Assembly (NCBI GenBank): GCA_024684815.1
Contig: JAIKWL010000072.1
Location: 1 to 36,867, forward strand
DNA from: Saccharofermentans sp.
GTDB taxonomy: Bacteria > Bacillota > Clostridia > Saccharofermentanales > Saccharofermentanaceae
Reading direction: 5' to 3'
DNA length: 36,867 nt
Of this stretch, positions 15,630 through 23,808 are shown piece by piece. Position 1 is the first letter of the stretch, and each line of letters begins with the position of its first letter. The notes under the pieces were generated by a model, which saw only the letters and a list, made by a program, of their open reading frames with translations, ran no database searches and was not told the origin of the DNA. The position numbers and the translations under genes are program-made.

Positions 15630-17228
15630 ATGCTTAAAGTAATTCTTGTTGATGATGAACCTTATATCCTTCAGGGACTTCAGGTCTTAATTGACTGGGA
15701 GAGCGGAGGATTTGAGATCGCAGCGTTATGCCATAACGGAAAAGAAGCATTGAATTTCCTTAAGGAAAACCATGTCGATCTTGTTATCACCGACATCAAG
15801 ATGCCTGAGATGACAGGTCTTGAACTTCTGGAGACTGTTAAGAAAGAAAAGATCTCGGATGCCGAATTCATCCTTCTTACCGGATATGATGATTTTGCCT
15901 ATACACAGAGAGCTATCAGAAACGGATGTCTGGACTACATTCTAAAGCCTGTAATCGAAGAGGAACTGATCTCGGTATTGAGGAAAGTGACCAATCTCAA
16001 TAAAGAGTCGGTCATTCTTAAAAGAGACAGGGAAAAAATGGAAGATGCATATCTTGCAAGAGTCATAAGACATCTTGTGAGAGGAAAATTCAATGATGAG
16101 GATATAGAGTATGCCAATAAGCATCTCCAGCTTTCCGGCAATCTGAGATTTATATCCATTGAGTTTCTCCGTAAAGATTATGATGATGACAGTGATGAAT
16201 CTGATGATTATGACCTGAGCACCGTTCAAAGGCAGCTCTATAACGCATGCAGAGAAGTGCTTAAGGAATATGCCGACCACTTCACGCTTGATATCAACTT
16301 TGATACTGAAAATTACAATGTCGGATTTATCTACACTGAGAATATGGCGTCCATGCGCGATATGACCGAGGAAGAGTTCCTTAATGCCCTGGTCAGAAAG
16401 GTCGAAGTCCTTATCATCAAACCTGTAAGAGTGCTTTGCGGCGAACTTGTTCCTGACGTGTTATCTCTTTCAAAGTCCTATGATTCCTGCAGAAGACTCC
16501 GGAGTATTGCCGGATTCCATAATAAAAGAAAATTATATTTCTATGAAGATACCCAGACTGCGCACAGCAGCATAGTCCTTTGCAAGACAACGATAGATGA
16601 GATCATAAGCTCGATCGTTAAGAATGACTCCCAGATGATAGTATCCGGTATCGAAAAACTGTACGAGGAACTGCAGGGAAAAGAAGGATCAGGCAGAGCG
16701 TTTGACCTTAACATCAACTATCTTTTGTTCCAGCTTATCCATCTTGCGAGTGAATTGGACGATTCCGTCAACCAGGAGGAGATCATTCAGTATATTTCCG
16801 CCAAGACTTCTGAAGACGCTTTTGTAAGAGGAAGTTATCAGCACATGAAAAAATTCGCCCTTGAATATGCGGCTTATCTTTCGGAACTCCGTAAGAGCAT
16901 ATCCCACGGAATACTCGCTCTTGTCGAGACTGAGATAAGAGATAATTATGCCGATAACATCAGTCTTAAATACTTAGGTGATAAATATCATATCAACAGT
17001 TCATATCTCGGACAGGTCTTCAGTAAGAAGTACGGTATGTCCTTTAAGAACTACCTGACAAATTACAGGATCAAAGAAGCTGCTAAGCAGATAATCAATA
17101 CGGATAAGAAGATCAACCGTATTGCAGAAGATGTCGGGTATAAAGACAGTGATTATTTTATCCGTAAATTCATTGAGATCATGGGTTGTACGCCTTCAAA
17201 GTACCGCAAGTCCAACAGAGAGTCATAA
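15630..17228 (+). CDS. YesN-like response regulator with AraC-type DNA-binding domain
   Basis: The 532-residue regulator has an N-terminal receiver (1-120) with Asp8, Asp9, phospho-acceptor Asp55 (LVITDIKMPEMTG), Thr84 and Lys106. A long middle region (about 125-420) is of the kind found in YesN-family proteins. A C-terminal pair of helix-turn-helix motifs (about 435-528) includes LKYLGDKYHINSSYLGQVF and IAEDVGYKDSDYFIRKF followed by the AraC end CTPSKYRK. The ATG at 15630 follows GAGGTGG at 15620-15626; an in-frame TTG at 15618 overlaps the kinase stop and lacks a site. It probably activates the binding protein and permease genes just downstream. Confidence 0.94.
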   Translation: MLKVILVDDEPYILQGLQVLIDWESGGFEIAALCHNGKEALNFLKENHVDLVITDIKMPEMTGLELLETVKKEKISDAEFILLTGYDDFAYTQRAIRNGCLDYILKPVIEEELISVLRKVTNLNKESVILKRDREKMEDAYLARVIRHLVRGKFNDEDIEYANKHLQLSGNLRFISIEFLRKDYDDDSDESDDYDLSTVQRQLYNACREVLKEYADHFTLDINFDTENYNVGFIYTENMASMRDMTEEEFLNALVRKVEVLIIKPVRVLCGELVPDVLSLSKSYDSCRRLRSIAGFHNKRKLYFYEDTQTAHSSIVLCKTTIDEIISSIVKNDSQMIVSGIEKLYEELQGKEGSGRAFDLNINYLLFQLIHLASELDDSVNQEEIIQYISAKTSEDAFVRGSYQHMKKFALEYAAYLSELRKSISHGILALVETEIRDNYADNISLKYLGDKYHINSSYLGQVFSKKYGMSFKNYLTNYRIKEAAKQIINTDKKINRIAEDVGYKDSDYFIRKFIEIMGCTPSKYRKSNRES

Positions 17229-17234
17229 TCAAGC

Positions 17235-17265
17235 AGTTTTTCTTGTGCAACTTGCACAAAAAACT
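17235..17265. terminator. Hairpin after the YesN-like gene, possible terminator
   Basis: AGTTTTT-C-TTGTGCAA at 17235-17250 pairs with TTGCACAA and AAAAACT at 17252-17265, a stem of about 14 pairs around a tiny loop. No T-run follows directly on the plus strand, so it may be a weak terminator or an RNA-end stabiliser. The binding-protein gene has its own promoter beyond it. Confidence 0.55.
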
Positions 17266-17343
17266 AACAGACTTTCTGTCACACATGTTAAATCCGTTGC
17301 ATTTATGTAGAATTTATCAGTTGTTTAATGAGAGTTTTTCAGG

Positions 17344-17372
17344 TTGTGGCAAAAATGGGGCAACCCTATAAT
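17344..17372 (+). promoter_or_regulatory. Sigma-A promoter of the binding-protein and permease operon
   Basis: TTGTGG at 17344-17349 and perfect TATAAT at 17367-17372 have a 17-base spacer. A GGTTG/CAACC inverted repeat (17342-17365) covers the -35 and spacer, a possible operator. The predicted leader (from about 17379) holds a small hairpin, CTCGT-GATAA-ACGAG at 17385-17399, before the GGGAGG ribosome binding site. Confidence 0.75.
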
Positions 17373-17422
17373 TATGGCGTATTACTCGTGATAAACGAGA
17401 ATCTATTTCGGGAGGTCGAATA

Positions 17423-19192
17423 ATGAAGACAAAGAAAATCGTTTCATTGATCTTAGCGTCAATGTTGGCGGTATCAGCTTTCGCAGCTTGTAGCACAACA
17501 AAGCCTACAGAGACGACAGCCGGTACAGACAACGGTGGCGGCGGAGAGACAACATCAGAAGCTCCTAAGGAGATCAAAGACTTTACGATGTTCGCTGCTA
17601 TGGCAGGTAAGGAAAAGGAAGATGGCAACGAGATCATGGAGATCATCGCTGAGAAGACAGGTGTTCGTGTTAAGGAAACATGGCTCACAGGTCAGAACGC
17701 AGGCGAAGCTATCGGTTCTATCATCGCTTCAGGTAAGCTGCCTGATCTCATCGATGGTGGTGACGGTTCTGTTACTCTCTATGAGAACGGCTTGCTCGTA
17801 GCTTGGGATCCTTATCTTGAGAAGTATCCTAACCTTAAGGAAATGTACACAGAACAAGAGTGGGATAAGTTCCGTATGGACGACGGTAAGATTTACTGGG
17901 CTAACGTTTTCGGTAACTCTTATGACCACAACACAGCAACAGGCCACAATGGTGAGGCTTTCTGGATTCAGGTTCGTGTTCTTGAGTGGGCTAACTACCC
18001 GAAGATCGAGACATTAGATCAGTATTTTGATCTCCTCGAGAGATATGCTGAAGCTAACCCTGAGCTTCCTGACGGAACAACAGTAATCCCTTATACATGT
18101 CTCTGCGAAGACTGGAAGTATTACTGCCTTGAGAACGCTCCTATGTTCCTCGATGGTTATCCGAACGATGGTTGCGTTATCGTTGATATTTCCGCTGGTC
18201 AGGACAACCCGAAGGTTGTTGACTACAACACAACATCAACAGCTAAGATGTATTTCAAGAAGTTGAACGAAGAGTTCGCTAAGGGCGCTATCGATCCTGA
18301 CTTCGCTACACAGACATACGACGAGTATATTGCTAAGCTTTCTACAGGTCGTGTACTTGGTCTCTGCGATCAGTATTGGGATTTCGCTTACAGCATCATG
18401 GGACCCTTCTCTTCACCTCTTGAGGCTACAGATGGTTCTACATTCCGTCTCGACGAGATCGGCTGCGACTATGTTCCTCTCGGACTCGTTGCTAAGGCTG
18501 GCATGAAGCAGCAGTGGCACTCTTATGATGACGAGCTCAACCAGTCTTCCGGTTGTGCAGTTACAACAAGCTGTGAGGATCCGGATCTCGCATTCGCATT
18601 CTTAAACGCACTCCTCGATCAGGACATCCACGATCTCCGTTTCTGGGGTATCGAAGGTGTTGACTATCTCGTAGACGAGAATGGTCTTTACTACAGAACA
18701 GAAGAGATGAGAGAGAATTGGAAGAGCGACAGCTACAAGGCTAAGCATTCCTGCGAATACTCATACTGCCCTCAGTGGGCCGGCATGAGCAAGGACGGTA
18801 TCAACCGCATGCAGCCCGGCGAGCAGCCTTCAGAGTTCATCGAAGGTCTCGCAGCACCTCTTAGAAAGTGCTTCGATGCTTACGGCGTAGGTACATATTC
18901 TGAGTTCCTCGGATCTGATATCGTCGTAAATACTCCTTGGTATCCTCTCTGGTCATGGTCTAACAACATCAGCTCTGACACTCCTGGCGGAGTTGCTTGG
19001 AAGAACATGGGTGAGTGTAAGCACCTCTGGCTCCCTACAGTCGTTATGAGTAAGGACTTCGAGGCAGATTGGGAAGCTTACCAGAAGGCATATGCTGAGT
19101 GCAATCCTCAGGACTTCCTTGACGAGGCTCAGGCTGCAGTCAACGAGAGACTTGAGACAGCTAAGTCATTCGGTTGGACAGCTCCCGCTTGA
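17423..19192 (+). CDS. Extracellular solute-binding lipoprotein of a CUT1 sugar ABC importer
   Basis: The 589-residue lipoprotein has signal peptide 1-22 and lipobox FAAC with Cys23, a Thr/Gly-rich linker to about residue 48, then a type-1 family extracellular binding protein domain of the LipO/YtcQ kind (IMEIIAEKTGVRVKETW, GKLPDLIDGGDG, then AWDPYLEKYPNL). It would capture the oligosaccharide and deliver it to the two permeases encoded next. The start ATG follows GGGAGG. It has its own promoter. Codon choice is strongly biased (lysine almost always AAG; many GCT, GTT and CTC codons), unlike its regulatory neighbours and like the ribosomal genes, pointing to very high expression. The ligand is inferred from the neighbouring esterase-GH43 enzyme. 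Confidence 0.93.
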   Translation: MKTKKIVSLILASMLAVSAFAACSTTKPTETTAGTDNGGGGETTSEAPKEIKDFTMFAAMAGKEKEDGNEIMEIIAEKTGVRVKETWLTGQNAGEAIGSIIASGKLPDLIDGGDGSVTLYENGLLVAWDPYLEKYPNLKEMYTEQEWDKFRMDDGKIYWANVFGNSYDHNTATGHNGEAFWIQVRVLEWANYPKIETLDQYFDLLERYAEANPELPDGTTVIPYTCLCEDWKYYCLENAPMFLDGYPNDGCVIVDISAGQDNPKVVDYNTTSTAKMYFKKLNEEFAKGAIDPDFATQTYDEYIAKLSTGRVLGLCDQYWDFAYSIMGPFSSPLEATDGSTFRLDEIGCDYVPLGLVAKAGMKQQWHSYDDELNQSSGCAVTTSCEDPDLAFAFLNALLDQDIHDLRFWGIEGVDYLVDENGLYYRTEEMRENWKSDSYKAKHSCEYSYCPQWAGMSKDGINRMQPGEQPSEFIEGLAAPLRKCFDAYGVGTYSEFLGSDIVVNTPWYPLWSWSNNISSDTPGGVAWKNMGECKHLWLPTVVMSKDFEADWEAYQKAYAECNPQDFLDEAQAAVNERLETAKSFGWTAPA

Positions 19193-19220
19193 TCAAAAGC
19201 AGGTTAGATAGTTAATCGAT

Positions 19221-19260
19221 GTGGTGGCAGCCATGGCAATCAAACTATGGTTGCCACCAT
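19221..19260 (+). other. Strong intergenic hairpin between binding protein and permease genes
   Basis: GGTGGCAGCCAT (19223-19234) pairs with ATGGTTGCCACC (19247-19258), 12 pairs with one G-U, 12-base loop. The following sequence (ATTTATAATAGG) has no T-run. Such hairpins between a binding protein and its permease genes commonly stabilise the upstream mRNA end or partly terminate, giving more binding protein than permease; that role is inferred. Confidence 0.75.
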
Positions 19261-19281
19261 TTATAATAGGAGAGGCTAAAC

Positions 19282-20256
19282 ATGGAAAATTCGACTTCTT
19301 TATCGAAGAAAAAGAAACAAAAAGAAATCGATGTCAATAAGCCGCAGCTCACTGTCAAGGAATTAAAGAGACAGTGGATCCTTGTGGTTATTTCTGCCGT
19401 ATATGTTATATACGGAATCGTATTTTATTATCTGCCTCTAGCAGGCTGGATTATTGCCTTCCAGGACTTCAAGTATGCCAAGGGTATCGGCGGTTCAAAG
19501 TGGGTCGGTCTCGGCAAATTCAAATTCCTGTTCAGTGATAACAAATTCCTCATGGTTATTAGAAACACATTTGCAATGGGTGTGCTTAATCTCGTATTCA
19601 GCACAGTCGTAGCAATTGCGTTTGCTATTCTTTTAAATGAAGTTAAAAACAAGTATTTTAAGAAGTCTATCCAGACAATTTCATACTTGCCACACTTCCT
19701 TTCATGGATCATCGTTGTTGCTATCGTAAGTGATGCTCTTTCATCAACAGGTATCATCAATGAGCTCCTCATGAAAGTAGGTATATTAAAGACTCCATAC
19801 GCATTCAGGGCTGACCCGAAGCTGTTCTGGGGTATCGTAACATGCAGCCATCTTTGGAAAGAGACAGGCTGGAACGCTATCATTTATCTTGCGGCAATTA
19901 CTTCGATCGATCCCTGCCTTTATGAGTCAGCTTCAATCGACGGAGCAGGACGTTTCCAGAAGATGCTTTATGTAACTCTTCCCGGACTCCGTCCTACTAT
20001 CATGATCCTCTTGCTCATGAACATCGGTAACGTTCTTAATGCAGGATTCGAGCTCCAGTACTTGCTCACAAACGGTCTTGTTCAGAATGTTTCAAGAACG
20101 ATCGACATTTATATCCTCGACTGGGCACTCGATGCTCGTAACTTAGACTACTCTCTCGGTACTGCTGCCGGTATTTTCAAGACAGTCGTATCCATGACGT
20201 TCATAGTTGGTTCCAACTATATCGCCAAAAAGAGAGGCGACGAGCGTCTGTTCTGA
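19282..20256 (+). CDS. CUT1 ABC transporter permease, LplB type
   Basis: The 324-residue integral membrane subunit has an N-terminal cytoplasmic tail rich in lysine (1-30) and six hydrophobic segments. The EAA loop that contacts the ATPase reads ESASIDGAGRFQKMLYVTLP around residues 213-232. This subunit type (LplB/YtcP systems) pairs with a second permease, encoded 18 bases downstream, and with a lipoprotein receptor upstream. AGGAGAGG precedes the ATG. No ATPase gene follows, so a shared MsmX-type ATPase elsewhere is presumably used. Confidence 0.93.
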   Translation: MENSTSLSKKKKQKEIDVNKPQLTVKELKRQWILVVISAVYVIYGIVFYYLPLAGWIIAFQDFKYAKGIGGSKWVGLGKFKFLFSDNKFLMVIRNTFAMGVLNLVFSTVVAIAFAILLNEVKNKYFKKSIQTISYLPHFLSWIIVVAIVSDALSSTGIINELLMKVGILKTPYAFRADPKLFWGIVTCSHLWKETGWNAIIYLAAITSIDPCLYESASIDGAGRFQKMLYVTLPGLRPTIMILLLMNIGNVLNAGFELQYLLTNGLVQNVSRTIDIYILDWALDARNLDYSLGTAAGIFKTVVSMTFIVGSNYIAKKRGDERLF

Positions 20257-20274
20257 TGGAAGGAGGAAATATTC

Positions 20275-21198
20275 ATGGCAGAACTTGAATTAAAAGCAAA
20301 ACACAGGAAAAAGATGGCCAGAGAGGATCTCATCTTTACGATCTTCAATACAGCATTGCTGTTATTGTTTGCGATCATAACTTTGTATCCGGTTCTTAAC
20401 ACTCTGGCTTATTCCTTCAACGATGGTAATGACGCCGTAAGAGGAGGAATCCATCTCCTTCCCCGTAAGTGGTCGTTGAGAAGCTATGAGGAGATCCTGT
20501 TCAAGAGACCCGGTATCCGCGTTGGTGCGAAGATCACGGTTCTCAGAACGATCGTAGGTACTGTTTCGGCTTTGGCAGCAAATGCTTTGCTCTCTTTTAT
20601 CCTCAGCCGTAAGAAGTTCCTGTTCAAATCCGGCTTATCACTTTTCTGGATCATTACGATGTATGCTCAGGCAGGTATGATCCCTGTATTGATCCTTTAC
20701 AGATATCTCCACCTGACATCTACTTTCTGGGTATATGTTGTTCCCGGCATGGTAGCTGCATTTAACGTAATGGTTATGAGAACCTACATGGCAGGTATTC
20801 CTGATTCACTTGAAGAAGCAGCACAGCTCGAGGGTGCAGGTTACATGAGAGTATTCTGGAGTATCGTTACTCCGCTCTGTAAACCGGTTTATGCAACCAT
20901 CGCTCTGTTCGTTGCTGTTTATCACTGGAACGCATGGTTCGACGCAATGCTGTACAACAGATTCGATCCTCAGTATACAACGTTGCAGTACGAGCTTATG
21001 AAACTCCTCGACTCAGTATCAGCTAATACCGGTACACAGTCAGCGGCACAGATGTCATCAGCTGCACAGAAGACGCTCACGCCTATCACGGTAAGAGCCG
21101 CAGCTTCAATAGCAACAATGGCACCTATCATCGCTTTGTATCCGTTCCTTCAGAGATACTTCGTTACGGGTCTTACGATCGGTGGCGTTAAGGAATGA
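20275..21198 (+). CDS. CUT1 ABC transporter permease, YtcP type
   Basis: The 307-residue inner subunit of the same importer has a short cytoplasmic N-terminus, six membrane segments and an EAA loop reading EEAAQLEGAGYMRVFWSIV around residues 181-199. The C-terminus PFLQRYFVTGLTIGGVKE is the usual end of this family. A GGAGG site lies 7 bases before the ATG. It is the last gene of the transporter operon; a terminator follows within 30 bases of the stop. Confidence 0.94.
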   Translation: MAELELKAKHRKKMAREDLIFTIFNTALLLLFAIITLYPVLNTLAYSFNDGNDAVRGGIHLLPRKWSLRSYEEILFKRPGIRVGAKITVLRTIVGTVSALAANALLSFILSRKKFLFKSGLSLFWIITMYAQAGMIPVLILYRYLHLTSTFWVYVVPGMVAAFNVMVMRTYMAGIPDSLEEAAQLEGAGYMRVFWSIVTPLCKPVYATIALFVAVYHWNAWFDAMLYNRFDPQYTTLQYELMKLLDSVSANTGTQSAAQMSSAAQKTLTPITVRAAASIATMAPIIALYPFLQRYFVTGLTIGGVKE

Positions 21199-21225
21199 TA
21201 CTTCATTCTTATTTGAGTGAATAAC

Positions 21226-21260
21226 AGACTGCCTTGATCTCAGGATCAGGGCAGTTTTCA
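21226..21260 (+). terminator. Intrinsic terminator of the sugar importer operon
   Basis: ACTGCCTTGATC (21228-21239) pairs with GATCAGGGCAGT (21244-21255), 12 pairs including one G-U, with a TCAG loop, followed by TTTTCACTT. Loop and geometry match the secY terminator. Confidence 0.88.
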
Positions 21261-21299
21261 CTTAAAACAAAATGTTTTCACTGAGAAAGAAAAGGGATT

Positions 21300-21329
21300 T
21301 TGGGGATATTATGTTGTAGAATGTATAAG
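21300..21329 (+). promoter_or_regulatory. Possible promoter upstream of the YesL-like gene
   Basis: TTGGGG (21300-21305) and TATAAG (21324-21329) are 18 bases apart. A TATAAT at 21365-21370 has no acceptable -35. The transporter terminator lies upstream, so some promoter is expected here; the exact one is uncertain. Confidence 0.35.
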
Positions 21330-21350
21330 CGTATATTCAGGAAAGCTTTG

Positions 21351-21404
21351 ATGTGCGCATTCCATATAATAGTGAAAAAAAACAGACAGGTGTTGAATAT
21401 ATAA
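21351..21404 (+). CDS. Possible 17-codon upstream ORF coupled to the YesL-like gene
   Basis: ATG at 21351 follows AGGAAAG (21339-21345) at good spacing and reads 17 codons (MCAFHIIVKKNRQVLNI) to a TAA at 21402-21404. The final A of the stop is the first base of the ATG of the next gene (TAATG). This looks like a leader peptide or a device for translational coupling. Alternatively the in-frame GTG at 21353 starts the long protein directly. No homologue is recognised. Confidence 0.35.
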   Translation: MCAFHIIVKKNRQVLNI

Positions 21405-22903
21405 TGAACTTCTTAAAACCAGACAGTCCGGTAATGAATCTTCTGAGTACGATAGCGGATCTCATCGTTCTCAATCTGCTCTTTGTAATATGCAGTTTGC
21501 CGGTCATCACATTCGGTGCAGCTTATTCGGCAAAGTATTATGTCGCCATGAAGATCGTAAGGGGAGAAGACAACGGCGTGATCGTCCCTTTCTTCAAAGC
21601 TTTTATCCGTAACTTCAAGCAGTCAACTGCAGTATGGTTAATAATGATCGTTGCCATTGCACTGATTACCCTGGATTGGCGCTGGATCTCATATAACGGC
21701 TGGGCAAATACTGCCCTGCCCTACAAGATAGGCATAATCGCATTCAGTATCGTTGTTGCACTTATGACGATCACGATCTTCCCGACGATCGCAAGATATG
21801 AGATGAAGACGGCTGAACTGTTTAAGGCAGCACTGATATTTTCGATCATTAAGTTTATACCTCTGATACTTATACTTGCTCTGATGGTCGGATCTGTGAT
21901 CGCATGCATATGGTATGCACAGTGGTTCCCGCTGATCTATGTATTCTGTTCGACCACGATCACATATTTCCTTTGCGTGGTATTTATTAAACAGTTCGAT
22001 AAGCTCGAAAAGAGCCAGGCTGAAAAACTCAAGGCATTGAAGGAATCGGTTGAGATCAATCCCGAGAAGGATGCAGTCGGCAATATTTCCTTAGCCGGAG
22101 CCAAAAAGGACGTTAAGAAACTGGAAGAAAAGTTAAATGAACCTGTCGTGACAGAGGAAGTTACCGGCAACAGACTTACCAGATTTATAAAGACAGAGAG
22201 AAAGAAACTTAAAAAACTCGATTCCAAGGATAAGCTGATATATTTGGCACAGTACTACCTTCCGGTAACAGTTCTTATCCTTCTCTTTATAGTGGCTGTA
22301 GTATGGTATGGAACAGACGTATATAAGTCCAAGATGAGAGTGTTGGGCGGAGGTCTTATCAATTGTGCGATAACTGAAGAAGGGCGTGATTACGCGACCA
22401 AAGGATTCCTTTCCTGGGGCGGATATAAGAAAAACAGAACGGCTATGCTCGTTGACTCCGATTTCAGTTATGATACACAGTCTGAATTTGATGATAAGTA
22501 TCTTGAAGTTGCATTCAGAGCTTCGATAGTTACAGGCACGTACGATTACATGATCGTAAGGGAAGATGCGATCTATAACTATGCCACTACGGATTACTTC
22601 ATGGATCTGAACTCAATCCTGAACATGGATAACTTCACTGAGGATGATTTCTATTACTATGTAATGACGGATGAAGAGAAAGCAAGAGAGGCCCAGGGAT
22701 TCTCGCTTAATGATCTGTTAAATATCGGAAGTGAGGACAGCGATGAGCCTGCGCCGGTTGCGCTGAAGCTGACTGATGATATAGAGAATAAACTCGGGCT
22801 CGATGAACAATACACATATTATCTTGCGTTTACCAATCCGATCAGTTTAAAGCCCAACAGCGATTATACGAAGTTTGTTGAGTATCTCTTCGGTAAGTGT
22901 TGA
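21404..22903 (+). CDS. YesL-like (DUF624) membrane protein with an extra C-terminal membrane-anchored domain
   Basis: Residues 1-200 form a DUF624/YesL domain with several membrane segments, opening MNFLKPDSPVMNLLSTIADL and including FVICSLPVITFGAAY. YesL-type proteins accompany YesM/YesN sugar regulators, and this gene follows such a locus. Beyond the usual YesL length there is a charged, coiled-coil-like linker (about 200-280), another membrane helix (about 284-303, YYLPVTVLILLFIVAVVWYG) and a domain of about 195 residues I cannot assign. Part of that domain (TGTYDYMIVREDAIYNY, then YFMDLNSIL) resembles a lobe of a solute-binding protein; this is only a reading by eye. ATG 21404 matches the family start; GTG 21353 would add 17 residues. 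Confidence 0.8.
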   Translation: MNFLKPDSPVMNLLSTIADLIVLNLLFVICSLPVITFGAAYSAKYYVAMKIVRGEDNGVIVPFFKAFIRNFKQSTAVWLIMIVAIALITLDWRWISYNGWANTALPYKIGIIAFSIVVALMTITIFPTIARYEMKTAELFKAALIFSIIKFIPLILILALMVGSVIACIWYAQWFPLIYVFCSTTITYFLCVVFIKQFDKLEKSQAEKLKALKESVEINPEKDAVGNISLAGAKKDVKKLEEKLNEPVVTEEVTGNRLTRFIKTERKKLKKLDSKDKLIYLAQYYLPVTVLILLFIVAVVWYGTDVYKSKMRVLGGGLINCAITEEGRDYATKGFLSWGGYKKNRTAMLVDSDFSYDTQSEFDDKYLEVAFRASIVTGTYDYMIVREDAIYNYATTDYFMDLNSILNMDNFTEDDFYYYVMTDEEKAREAQGFSLNDLLNIGSEDSDEPAPVALKLTDDIENKLGLDEQYTYYLAFTNPISLKPNSDYTKFVEYLFGKC

Positions 22904-22928
22904 CATTAGCCGAGCGCCCTAATATAAT
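22900..22928 (+). promoter_or_regulatory. Perfect consensus sigma-A promoter of the rpmH operon
   Basis: TTGACA (22900-22905), 17-base spacer, TATAAT (22923-22928): both hexamers match the consensus exactly. The -35 overlaps the TGA stop (22901-22903) of the preceding gene. The leader before rpmH is about 85 bases. Confidence 0.93.
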
Positions 22929-23019
22929 TTTCAGGTTAAATTAAAATTGTCTTACTATGCGCTGCCGCCAGAAACGCGGGTGTGCAACTGAAAGAAAAGC
23001 AATTTCGGAGGATTATATT

Positions 23020-23157
23020 ATGGCAAAGATGACTTTTCAGCCTAAGAAGAGACAGAGAGCTAAGGTTCACGGCTTCAGAGCAAGAATGGAAACTGCAAAC
23101 GGCCGTAAGGTTCTTGCAGCAAGAAGAGCCAAGGGCAGAAAGAGACTTGCGGTCTGA
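23020..23157 (+). CDS. rpmH: 50S ribosomal protein L34
   Basis: L34 is 45 residues here: it opens [13 protein letters not shown], contains KVHGFRARM, and ends in a basic [18 protein letters not shown] stretch. It is a very basic protein buried in 23S rRNA. A longer in-frame reading from 22957 is possible but CGGAGG at 23006-23011 and the family start fix the ATG at 23020. It is first in the rpmH-rnpA-yidD-yidC-jag-mnmE-mnmG-rsmG cluster. The upstream neighbour is the YesL-like gene, not dnaA as in most Bacillota. Confidence 0.97.
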   Translation: MAKMTFQPKKRQRAKVHGFRARMETANGRKVLAARRAKGRKRLAV

Positions 23158-23185
23158 TTTTTAAGACCGGGGTCGCATTCTCGTT

Positions 23186-23563
23186 TTGAAATCGGTAGCA
23201 CTCAGATTCAATTTTGAATTCAACAGGGTTTACCGGTACGGAAGATTCGCAACCGGCAGATACCTGTCGGTTCACGTGCTTAAAAGACGGGAGGGAACCA
23301 CCCAGAGCGGCTATAAAGTAGACTCCGCCTTGAGACGGACCGGATTTTGCGCAAACAAGAAAGAACTTGGTGCAGTCGGAAGAAACCGTGCAAGGCGCTT
23401 AATGAGAGAATCCTACAGATTGATAGAAGATAAACTTCCTGAAGGATATGATTATGTCTTTACTTTAAAAGCCAAAGGCGGCATTCCCGAATTCCGTGAA
23501 TTAAGTACAGATATGGGGAAGTGTCTTGCAAGGCTTGATCTGTTAGATGGTGTATCCGCATGA
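23186..23563 (+). CDS. rnpA: Ribonuclease P protein component
   Basis: RnpA is the protein subunit that helps the RNase P ribozyme trim tRNA 5' ends. The 125-residue product has the family opening [15 protein letters not shown] and the central RNA-binding motif [14 protein letters not shown] (about residues 65-78). The only start that includes the full family N-terminus is TTG at 23186. There is no strong ribosome binding site 28 bases after rpmH, so translation may depend on the upstream gene. The end overlaps yidD by four bases (ATGA). Confidence 0.95.
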   Translation: MKSVALRFNFEFNRVYRYGRFATGRYLSVHVLKRREGTTQSGYKVDSALRRTGFCANKKELGAVGRNRARRLMRESYRLIEDKLPEGYDYVFTLKAKGGIPEFRELSTDMGKCLARLDLLDGVSA

Positions 23564-23772
23564 TTTCCAAAGCCGTAATAGGGATGGTTCGCTGGTATCA
23601 AAAGCATATTTCTCCGCTTATGGGCCCTCACTGTAAGTATCAGCCGACATGTTCACAGTACATGATCGATGCGGTTACAAAATATGGTGTTATTAAGGGC
23701 GGTCTTATGGGAATATGGCGAATATTGAGATGCAACCCGTTTTCGAAGGGCGGATATGATCCCGTCAAATAA
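23560..23772 (+). CDS. yidD: Membrane protein insertion efficiency factor YidD
   Basis: The 70-residue amphipathic protein contains the conserved stretch [20 protein letters not shown] and later [17 protein letters not shown]. YidD assists YidC-dependent membrane insertion and is normally found between rnpA and yidC, as here. Its ATG overlaps the rnpA stop (ATGA), so it is translationally coupled. Length is typical. Confidence 0.97.
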   Translation: MISKAVIGMVRWYQKHISPLMGPHCKYQPTCSQYMIDAVTKYGVIKGGLMGIWRILRCNPFSKGGYDPVK

Positions 23773-23808
23773 GCAAAGTATTTTTTCTAAAACAACCGGA
23801 GACTAGTA

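Noticed and set aside
22904..23019. Replication origin between the YesL-like gene and rpmH
   Set aside because: No DnaA-box cluster; the region is a promoter and leader of 116 bases.
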